From contig CM076656.1 of the NCBI GenBank assembly GCA_038496675.1, forward strand, positions 1,339,050 to 1,403,049: a stretch of DNA of 64,000 nt, in the 5' to 3' direction. Of this stretch, positions 25,367 to 37,300 are shown piece by piece. The notes beneath the pieces are model-generated. The model was not told the DNA's origin, ran no database searches, and saw only the letters and a program-made list of their open reading frames with translations. Every line of letters starts with the position of its first letter. The first letter of the stretch is position 1. Both the position numbers and the translations under genes were made by a program. The stretch comes from Rachycentron canadum (lineage: Eukaryota > Chordata > Actinopteri > Carangiformes > Rachycentridae).

Positions 25367-28300
25367 CATGAGCATTAAAACCATCATTTGGGTTCAGAGA
25401 AAGGCAGAGATTAGGGAGTTACCGGGAGATTACAAAGGATTTCCTGATCTGGTCCAACCCAGTGAAGATGAGCACAGAGGTACAGAGATAGACAGACAGA
25501 TAAAGAGGGACAGAGGGAGCTTGTTTTTTGTCATTGGACCAGAGTGAGGTTGACTTTCTTCCAGAACTGACTCCTCAAAGCCCCTAACTTGACGCAGGTG
25601 TCTACAGATGTGTGATGTCCACATCTGAATCCACGCCTAAAATACCTGGTTGTATCCAACTAACCTTGATCTCAGGCAGCTGGAGCACCTCAGGGAAGGC
25701 GCTGATGCAGTTGGAGTGGGCTGAGAGTGTGTGCAGGCGCTGGCAGCTGAGGATGGTGGTGGGCACTGCCCTCAGTCTGTTGCCGCTCAGGTCCAGCTCC
25801 TCCAGCTGCTCCAGTCGTGCCAGTTTACTGCAGGGGGTGGAGATACAATCATATCAACACTGCAACTGAAAAACTTGGGTAGGTAGGAGCAGGTCACAAT
25901 CAAAATCTACTTCTAAAATCAAAGCAATATAAATTGATGTAAGTCTGGGTGGAACAAGCCCATAATTAAGTGGACAAAGCCAGAAGCAGTCTTACATCTC
26001 AGGGTGTTTGGGAACTTAAACTTTCTGAATTAGAACATTTCTGAGGAGGACAGTGCGTTTGTGTGGGAGTTATCTAAGCCACATAAATGTAGAAACAAAG
26101 ATGCTGTTCAGACGCTTTACTTATTATACCTGGCAGTGAAGGTCTGCAGCTGGTTGTAGGCGAGGTGAAGCACCCTGAGGTGGCCATGTCCTGTCAGAAG
26201 AGGGATGCATTTGTCTGTCAAGCTGTTATTGGTCACGTAGAGCTCCTCCAGGCTGCTGAAGCTGTCCTCCGATAGGCTGGATGCAGGGAGGTTCTCCAGC
26301 TTATTGGCCGACACATTTAGGTAACGCAAGCTGTGAAGAAAACCCAACAGAGAAGACAAACTTAGTGCTTGAACAACTGAATTGACAAAAAAAAAAAAAA
26401 AAAAAGAACAGACAGAAGGAGGACAGAGAGAAGGAAGGGAGATGCAACAAAGGCAGATGAAGAACAGCAGAATGAAATACATGTGGAAATATCAGAGTGA
26501 AAGAAAAAGAAAGGAAGACAGAGGATGATGTGTTATTGTGTGCACCTCTGAGCTTTGATGAACAGGTTGTGTGGGAGCTCAGTCAGATAGTTGTGTTGGA
26601 GGTCGAGGACCTCGAGCAGCGATCTCTCCAGCCTCTCAGCCAGCCGACACACTTGGTTCCAGCCTGCAAGCAGCTTTCTCAGGCTCCCACTGGACAGCAG
26701 CCTACGACACACACAGTACAACAACCTCAGTCTGTGTGTGTGTGTGTGTGTGTGTGTGTACTGTAAATGTGTCAGTGGGAACTGCTCTGTTTTACCCTGA
26801 TGAGGACACAGAACAGTACACAAAATACCCTTTGGTTTAGTGACCTCATTTTCCACTGAGGATCATTGAGTTTTCCTCATGTTGAATCATCGGACAGAAG
26901 GAGAGAGCTTGACCTTTAGTTAGAATAAGTGTAGTGACTGAAGTTTAATGGTCATCAGTTCCCCCCCCCAAAAAAATACTATTATCAATCAGTCTGTGTC
27001 AGTTAAAACAGTTAAGTGCAAAAGGTAATGGTTTTAATTGTTCAACGACAGATGTCCTTTACAGATGTCAATTATATATATATATACTTCAAATAAAACA
27101 AGAAGTTAATAACTCTCCATCTTGATAAAAGCAAGATAAACAATATGCACTAAAGACTGTGAGATGTCACTGCTGCAAAACCTGAGGAACCTTTTTAGAT
27201 TTTTTATCCTAATTCAGTTACCCTACTTATTTCAGACTGTGCCAACAGTGGTCTCTTTGAAATAAATGAGGAGGCTACATTCTCTTCATACAGCACTACT
27301 GTCAGTCTGAGGTCGAGCTAAAACAGGAGCTTCATCTAAACACAAACCTGTGTACGAGCTATATTTGGCCTTGTCATTGTGAGCATGTTAGCATACTTAT
27401 GTTAGCATTTAGCTGTAGACTTGTAAGCTGTTTATTGGTCAAGCCAGTTGTTATTGTACAGTCCAAACTAGCAGAACTCAAAATGAACTCAAAACAATCT
27501 GTCCTTCGACTCAAAGTTCAGATTGGACAAAACACCCAAAACTTTTTTGCAGTTATAATATGAATGAACACTTTGTTCTTTATTTGGAACATAATGCTAC
27601 TCTTTCTACTGTTTCTTTTATTTTTTGTCTCCTCTCTTGTCTGCTCCTGTCAGCACGAATGGAGGATAGTGATCAGTGATCGATCATCAGAGAGACTGTC
27701 TTGTTTTCCCATGTATGTCTTAACTTATAATTATCAGTCTCCCTGCCATAGTTTAACCTAGTAACTACATATAACTAGTCCTTGCAACACTGACACACAC
27801 ACACACACTCTGATCAGCTGTCACCGAAGCGCTGCTTGTTGTGAGTGGGTGGGGTGCTGTAACACAGAGAGCAGGAGACAGATAAACAGAGCCCTAATCC
27901 AAAGAGTCATTTGTTTGGGCCTGGGACAGAGCAGGAGTGAAAGTTCACTCCTGTGTCATCCTCTGCTCTGTAGCAGCTTTGGGGATTGTTTGTGTGGTTC
28001 TTACCATATGGGCAGCTCAGTGACAGAGTTATGGTTGATGTCCAACACCTCCAGCCTGCTGCTCTCACACACCCAGTCAGGGACACTCTCCAGCTTGTTC
28101 CTTTAATACAACAGATACAGACAGCATCAGGCTTCTGTTCTCCTACTCTCTAAATAGGCCAGTGAAGTGGTCTCAGTGCGTCTTCATACCAGGACAAATC
28201 CAGAACATTCAGATTCTCTGGCGCAGGCTGCACCTCCAGCTGCTTCAGCTCTACAAACACAACGTGCAGAACTCTTTATAGTCTCAGTGCGAATGTGTGT

Positions 28301-31300
28301 CTAAAGTCATTATCTGTTTAACATCTCTGCAAAGCATCAAGAGTTTTTGTACCGTTATGCGCAGCGTGCAGGCTCTTTAGGGCGTGGCCGCTGACTCTGA
28401 GGAGGGAGAGAGTGTTTCTGTCACAGCGGAGGAGCTCCAGTCGACAGAGAGAGCTGACATCCAGCTCCTGTAGACCAGTATCCCTCAGGTCCAGGTGGAC
28501 GATGTGGACCAGCTGCTCCGAGTCTCCCACTGTCACCTTCTGAAGCCGGTTTAATCTGTACAAGAAAAAGTGATTGATTTAGTAATTTCAGCTCAAATCT
28601 AAACCCTCGTTGTTTTAGATAAAAAACATAAAAAAAAAAAAAAAAAACCCAAATAAACATGTTAAATAAATAATTTAAAAAAAAAAAAACATATGTAAAA
28701 GACAAAAAGACATGACAGACAGTGATGTGGCAAATTTTCCCTGCAGAATCTTGGGCCGTGTTAGATTTCAGCTGAGCTTTGTTCCAGTATTACTTCTAAA
28801 AATGTCTGAAAGTCTGTGAGGATATTCTTACCTGAGATCTATGTGGTGAGCAGGCAGCCACTGCAGTCCGGCCATATCCAGGACAGAGAGCTGGTTCCCT
28901 GCCAGACACAGTCTTTCCATGCCTCTGAGCTTCTCCAGGACGGGGGGGATGCAGCTGAAGCAGTTGAAGGACAAGCCGAGGTAGGTCAGGCCCTCCAGAG
29001 AGCCCAGCTCCATGGGCAGAGCACTCAGGAAGTTACTGTCCAGGAGAAGAGTCTGCAAACTGGACACAGACACACAGAGTTTAAGTTAAAATAATAGATA
29101 TGACAAGAAACTTGTCTGCATGCATAGACACTAATATAACTAGTTCATCTATGTGCGGAAAACAAATTAAACTCACAGTGGGAGTGAGGGTATAACGAAA
29201 AAGTACAACTATTTTTCAAAAGCCCTTTAACAACAGGTCTGAGATCAGATTTGTTTACATTCTGTGCTAAAAATCTGCAGCCTGTTGCAGATGAACTCAG
29301 ACTTAAGACTGAAGTCTGTGATCAAATGTATCTCAGATATTCACAGCTGGAGCACACCCTCTGTGACAGACATCCCTTTACATTTAGGATGAGAGCAGCT
29401 GAGATGGGTGTAGCTGCTCTCACCACTTGGTTGCTTAAAAAGAAACTCATAACTACTTAGTTGTTTTTTTTGGCAGAATCTTTTTGCTGAGATAGAAGTT
29501 TTCCAGAGGACTTTTTTGTATTTTTTGTACGAGTCTGTTATTCTAACATCATCTTATCTTACTGTCTCCTTTTTTATAAAACATAAAACACTGTCTAATA
29601 CTTTCTGTCAGGAGCTATTAGCATCTTTCTTTCTAATATGACCCTCAAGTTGCACCAGATGAAAAGGCGGCAGCGTGACTCTGCACTCTGATCACCTGGA
29701 CGTTGCCTCTGCATCGTCAGGACAGAAGTCTGGTGCACAGCCAGTTGTTCATTTAATACAGAGAGGGATTAATCTGCTCTGATGGAACCACAATGACAAC
29801 AACCCCTGTCTGATGTGTCTGTCAGCAAACTGCAGGTCACTGAGGACACAGTCTGCCCCTGAGGCAAATACCTGACAAATTATCATCATCATCATCATCA
29901 TGGTGATTAATAACGGCAGCCTGGAGGCCATCGTTTTCTTCCAGACCACTTACTTGTGCATGGTTCCTACTTCAGCCGGCAGAGATGAGAGACGGTTTCC
30001 AGACAAGTTTAGCTCAGTGAGAGAGGTGATGTCACACAAAGCCAGAGGAAACTCGGACAGGCAGTTATTTGACAGACTAAGGCTTCTCAGTTTACAAAAC
30101 CTAGAGGGAGAAAGAGACATTGAAAGAGAGAGTGAGAGAGGAAAGGAGAGAGGAACAGGAAGACAAAGGCAGACAAATGACTTCCTCTTTTTTTCTTTTT
30201 TTTTAAGATTAGTGGATATAAGAACATTATTTAAACGCAGGTAAACAGTGACTGACTCTTTTTACACTGCCAGCCCAGTTTGAGAGAACACACACAGGCG
30301 CAGGGGGGGAAAGAGTGAGCTGCTGTGCAAACTCATGAAACAGATCCGTCACAGATCCCGAGGATGAGACGGTGTGTGAAACTACTTTGAACTTTGAAAC
30401 ACTTTGATCAATAATTGTGTGTTTTGAAGCCTTCACACCAGGCCAAATAAATCTGCAGCAGACACAGATGTGAATGCCGATTGTGGCCTTTTCCGTTGGA
30501 ACATGTCAGATGTTAGCAGGTCTTTTTGGTTTTTTGACCAGTGGCAAAGTGGCAAAGAGTCAAAAATATTTATCTGTCAGTGCTTCAGTCGGACTTTAGC
30601 CCAGCTTCTTCTGAATTGAGGCTCTAACATTGGAAAAAGCTTTTTAGCCCTTACATAACACCTGTCTCATAAACAGGGAAAGTTACCAGGGAGGAAGTCT
30701 GCTCAAGGTCTGAAGGACACAGCAGCACAACACTTTATAGTACACAATCTATTTACAGCCAAGTGTTTACACGACAAAAAGTTTTCTCCATAACAATGCA
30801 GTTGAGGTAGAACTGTGAGTGTGAGTGTGTGTGTGTTCCCTTCCTTTCCTGACCTAACCCAATGCAGTTCACAGAGAGGTAAGAGCAAAAGGTTAAACCG
30901 GATCCACTTCCTTTCCAAGGGAAAGTCAGAGGGACACCAGAGGACGAACACATTCCAGTGTGGCCTGGGAAACGTGCGTTTATGGAGTAACAATGGAAGT
31001 ATATATACACATCATGTATTCATACGTCAAGAAAACATCTGGCTCAAACATAAAGGTGCAGCTAAGATGCCAAAATGAAGAGAGGAAGAAACTGCTGATA
31101 CATTGCATAACATTTTGCATCAGGAACCTAAACTTTGAGGAGAAAATACATTTTAATTCTTTAGAGCAACTATTATTTGAAAAATACTGGATTAAAAAGG
31201 TTCATGTAGATGCTTCTGCTCTTGTAAATACCTCAGCCATGATGTCTGTGTATGTGTGCTGTGCCTGGATAATGTAACATTGTTCAGGTCATTATTCACT

Positions 31301-34300
31301 GGACTTTATCTGACAACAAGTGACAATATATTGCATCATTAAACAGGAGTTACAGTTATGTAATAGAGTCAGAGTCTGTGTAAAAGCCTTGTGCTGGTAC
31401 ATTAGCTTCTGCACAAGATGAGAAAAGGAAAGCATGCAAGCACGCACGCACACACACAGTGAGATGACACCACAAACTACACAAACTGATTCCCTCGGTC
31501 CAAACTTAATGTTTCCATGGCCCGTTTCATAATCAGCAAACAAAAACAGGGTCTCTGTTGAGTTCTTCAAGTCAAATTTAGGACTTTAAGACCCATTTTA
31601 CCATCATACTGACCGAAGGGTGAAAGTATGATGAGAGGACACCTCTTTTAGTTCACATGTGTGTATATTGTCTCCTGAAGTCAGCGATGCTACATCAGGC
31701 AACAGAAAATATCTTAATTTAAGGCTTTTTTTCAGTTTTGTTCAGTGCTTTCTAAGTCTTTCTTGAATCTGCAGATCACCAATAGCACTTGGGTTTTATT
31801 CCTGTAAACATTTTATAGGATGGAGCAGGTTTTAAAGGGCATCCGTGCATTTGTCTGATGGTTTTATTTTTCTGCACTCATATTTTGTGCTGGTAGAGCT
31901 GTCGTCACAAAGCACATCGACATGGGATTGAACAGACCAACACTTCTTAGAGTACATGCAGTCTTCACTGGCTAAATCTGAAAACATGCACATGTGAAAA
32001 CAACGTGCCTCCACACCAGCACTTTCATCCTGTTTGAGCCACACTGGAAGTAACAGCCAAATCTCTCCCTCCTCCTCTGTCTGCGAACAACAAAACTGTA
32101 TCACAGCCTACATCTGGTCAGAAGACAAACACACAACCCAGATACTGTTCTGCACAAAAACATCTGTCCATCTTTGATTTCATAATCACAAAGTTGTGTG
32201 ACAAAAATCAAGAAATGATGACAACACCTGTTTTTTGTGATTGTACTGACATTAAAAAGTTGTCCCCTTTGCTTTGCTGCCAATTCCAAGTCCTACACAG
32301 TTGTTATTTGGCCTGAAAATGTCACCCAAGTGTGGACAGAAAGGCAAAGATGAAAGAGCAGAACACATTTTAATCTTCACTTGTAGCCAACTATGCACAT
32401 GGTCTTACAATGATTTTACTTCGTAATGCTGTGACATCAGTGACCAATTTGACAATCTGACCTCGGAAAACAAGGAAAAGCCCTCTGCCCCAGAGGTCAG
32501 GTGACTCACGTCGACTCGCCAAACACAACGACAGCTCGCTTTTAATCATCTGAACCGCACAGCCGCCCACACACACGTCATCTGTAATTTGATCTAAGCT
32601 GCTTCCTCTTTAGACCATATGGTAGCTCCCCAAGACAGAGAGAACCACTGAGGGACATTCCACATCCAAAAGAGAGAAAAACAAAGAGGAAGCACTGCTT
32701 TCATCTGCTGGCTGCTTCTGCTGCTGTGCTCCAAAACACATAGGATGGCAGTGCACTGCCTGCATGTGGCATGTGTTGATGCTGGAAACTCACCTGGTAA
32801 GTGCTGGAACACCTTTGTGAGGGGACATGAAGTTGTTTTTGAGATTGAGGTGGGTGAGGTCCTGGCTGTAAAACAGCTGAGCAGGCAGCTCCTCCAGGCT
32901 GCAGCACGACAGGTCAACTGAGTTCACCCTCTGAGACGCAATCTGACGCAGTGAAGGATGGCAGGGTGAGCTCACAGCACTGCCATTATCATCAACTTTG
33001 AATTAATGTCAATAAAAAGTATAATGTCATAAGTTGTCACATACCTTTGAGGCCGTCCTGTGCCACCGGAGATGCTCTGTGTAGGAGTCGTAGCTGATGT
33101 AGTAGGTCTGACTCTGAGGACCAGCCGAGCTGAGAGCCAAACAGTGGCTGTGTCTCCTCACCTCCTCCACCTGCAGCACAGAACACGTATCCACGTAACC
33201 ATCTTTGTTTGTGTATCCAACACAATAATGGAGGGTTCAAAAGGAACCACTTCCCCAATCTCTCAGCCTGCTGTTTTACCAAAGCTTTATCTAAATGAGC
33301 CACAAATGTGTGTGTTTTTCTCAGCTCTTATAGCTTCACTGTGACAGTTATTTCTGCTGGTTAAAAACACTGATTTCTGAACTTACACATGCAGAGAAGT
33401 CTGAGTTATTATCAAAGTTAATCTAAAATGAAAACAAGTTGCACAACTCTTCTCAAATTTCCCACATATTTCAAATCACGTTGCTTCTGGTCTCAGTAGT
33501 CATTTATTTACCCCATAGAGTTGTGTCATGAGTTTTAATATTGAAAAACGATTCATTATACAAATGCATTTCAGTTCAACTAAAACCTCACATTACTCTT
33601 CCAACTGTTCACGTTTTAACTTTCTCATATAGTAACATGTGGCCTGTATATTAAAAAAAGAGATGTCTCAAATTTAGAGTCAACATTTGTTATATTGTCC
33701 TGTGGGAGTTGCCCCACAGGTGTGAAAGTACAGGACACAGAGTAACAGCAGACTTCCAACAAAAACTGTGCTTTCTTTCACCCTAAAAAAATCAATGAAA
33801 TATGTAATTTGCCCCGAGGTGCCCAACCCTTTGCATACAAATCTATATAATACTACATAAATGCTGTATAACAATAAGACTAAATAAAGGCCTGCAGTTA
33901 TCTGTGTGGCTCACACTGCTGCAGGACGAGGTGAACGACCTCCGAGTTTCAAAACAAAAATGTTTTGTACCACTGGACCAGATGCAGGGAAGAGATCTGT
34001 CTGTTTAAGAGTGATAAATAAGTGCTCACCCAGAATGTCTCCAAAACACAAAAACTTTTCATCAAGTACCTTTCCTCCGATGAGAGGGAGGATGTGCATC
34101 TTGCCGGTGTGGGCGTGTTTCACAGACGAGACAATGAGGCAGGTGCCGCTCAGTGTGACCTGGCGCTTCGACCAGCGGTTCACTGGCAATGCCAGCTTCC
34201 CTTTCCGAACATTGAACACCCCTGAAAGCTGCACGCGCTCAGAACCGCCCACGCTGCGAGGCTTACCTGGAGAGGGAAAGACACAAGCTTGTTATATGAT

Positions 34301-37300
34301 AGTAAAAGAGATCACTGATGATTATGAGTGTGGAGATGATTATACACAGACTTGTCATAATGGCTTTTTGAATAATAGAAAGTTTTATTTTTATCTCTGT
34401 GGGATTTTGTGAATCAACTCTCTCACACTGGGTTTCTCTTTCAGAAGTGAGAGCTGTACAGTTATGTAAGTGAACTGTAGCTAATAGCCTGTGGGCTGAG
34501 AGAGTGAGCAGTCACTCAGGCGTGATTTGTCACATTAACCCCTCGCTGGCACAAAAAGCAGCCACAGTTCAGTTACAGACACACGGCAAAGCCGGGCGCT
34601 GATGGTATTTCAGGCTAACGCCCTGATTGACCTGTCTGCCTGAAACACTGTACATTTTACACTGTACACTGTTACGCAATGTCTTATAACACAAGTAGCT
34701 AGATCCTCCTAACTTTGTGTCTTACACAAAATGTCAGTTAGGTTTCACCAGCTCCTGAGCAGGGGAGGGTGTCCAACATCAACACTGCATTACAGCAACT
34801 GCATTTGTTCATTTGGGTCCATAAAAGTCCTCAAATGAATAACTGGCCGATTATTGTAATTAAACCATTTTCTAAATAAAAAGTCAGAACATGGTGACAT
34901 CTGTACATTATAACCTCACAAACCCCAAAGTTACACATTTCTGCTTTTAGCTGACCAACAGTCCAGAGGCCAAAATATATTTCAGTTTATTATAAATGAC
35001 AAAGAAAAGAAAATAGACAAAATACATCAAATCTGAGAAGCTGGAAACCACAATGACTCAAACAATTCATATTAAAAAGAATCAGACTCATCAGATTCAT
35101 ATTATTGAAATAGTTGACCAGCTTTCTGTCAGTCAACTAAGCATTTCAGCTCGGCTGGCATTTAAATCCATTTCGGGTGACTGCCGTGCATAATTTCAGG
35201 GCTTTTTGCAGTTTATTCCAAGATGACGGATCTGCCCACATGAAAGCTCCTTTTCTGAGCTCTGTACAGACCCTGAGTACAAACAGGAACAGCAAGTCCT
35301 GACAGTGCCGACAGCACTGATGTAAGTAACTGTAAGTAAAGGTTTGAAGAAAGAAAACAAAAGAATATTCATCTGGATGATATTAACAGAACTAGGTGAT
35401 CTGTTGTCTGTATTTTAGTGATGAATCATGTGGTTTCTTTCACCATTATGATTGGATGAGGGTGGTGTAAACTCCCCCTATAACCGATGGAGCAGATCAG
35501 TCTGATTCTTTTAAAACTACACAATAATGAGGAATGTGTATTGTGTGAGTCCACCCTTCCCCGGGTGTGTCGTCAAGGCAAAGCGTGTTCATATATACAT
35601 GCATACATGCCCTTTCCTTCCGTCTATTTCTCTGAATGTGGAACATCCTGTCTCTCAGCAAGTAGCCAATGGCCATTTCCTGTTCATGCTACAACAAAAC
35701 GTTTAAGGGAATCTTGTCCTGGATGAGACCAATGTCCCTGAAGGCACTGAACATCTGACTGAAGCTGAAACAGTTAGTTGATTCATTGATGAGTTGCTCA
35801 ATTGGCAACTATTTTAAATCATCATCAAACAAAAATGCCAGAAATGTAACTGTTCTCCATCTAAAGGGAGTTTTTTTTCCTCATTGCAAACTGACAATCT
35901 TTGGGTTTTTGACTATTACTCTGACATTTTAGAAATCAAGCATCTAGATTAGTGGATCACTCAGTCAATTATTCAACTGAAAGGTCTGAATTGTGCTTTT
36001 GACCACAGAGACAGGACTCAAATACTATGCACCACACAGAAAACGTCTGCTCCATCTGCCAAATCAAGTTTTCTGAATGCGAATTGAGTGAATTTAGGTT
36101 TATTTATTCATATCATGCACTGCACTGAAACAGCAATTTATTCTCCTGCTTTATTTTATTTTAGTATGTTTTTTTAATTGCCTCCTTGCTGAAATGTGCT
36201 ATACAAACAAACCTGACTAGCCTTGTGATGGAAACACCATTGGGATAAAGCAAGATCTTTGCTTTTACAACCTGCAAGTATCTCGGTGGCTCTGGGCACA
36301 TGCATCAAACAAGTTAGTTTGGTGCTTAACCTTGCAAAGTAAAGCAGTGACCTCTGGTCGCTGCAGCTCCAGGATGGAGAGACGTCTGCTGCTGCGACTG
36401 TCTCACAGAGAGAGAGAAACACTGAGGAGGTGAAATCTGAGTTCCTCTAAGGTTTGTTCTCTTAGCGTCAGCACAGTGTGTGTGTGTGTGTCTTTCTGTG
36501 TGTGTTTGAAAGAGAGAGAATACTTAGCAATGAGCATTTTTTTGCTGGTGGGTTTTTTTGCATAGTCAAACTCCTTTGGCTCGACTCTGAGCATCAACAT
36601 TAACAAACACTTCATACTGTGCACACTGAGGATGGGTTAAAATTACTGCCTTGTGAATTAATGGGTAGTTTTACTTCTTCTTTCTTCCAAAATAACTGTC
36701 TGAAAACAGTCAATCACTCAACAAGGGGCTGCGACTTGATTGTTGCTGTCGTGCGAGGAGCTCTTCCACTTCCCTGTCACACACGCCAGCCGCTCGCTGC
36801 TCGTTTCGTGGCTGTGCGTTTGTCTGCAGTAGCTGGAAGGGCCCCTGCCTTCAGAAGTATAACCCTACGTCATGCTTTGTTCCTCTGTCATGTTACTGTG
36901 GGAGTAAAGACGATGGGGGAGCAAGGGAAGGAGGGGGACCTGCCCAGCTCCCTGTGTTAAGTTTTCTGGGGAAATTCTGTTTTGGGCACAGATATGTGTA
37001 TATAGATAAAACATTAATATGATTTGTTTGTTGAAAGTGAATTAATAATTTTTAAATGTGAAAATCAATTAATTGTATTGTGTTGATATTTTAATAATTA
37101 AATGCCAAACTTCTCTGATTCCATCTTCTTAAATATAGGTATTTGCTGGTTCTTATTCTTCTCCAATTAGAAATATCTTTGGGGTTTAAACAATTTTAAG
37201 ACATTGCATTAACCATTTTATAGACAAAAACAATTTATTGAATTATCAAGAAAATTATTAATGAAAATAATCATTAACTGCAGACCTACTTGAGTACATC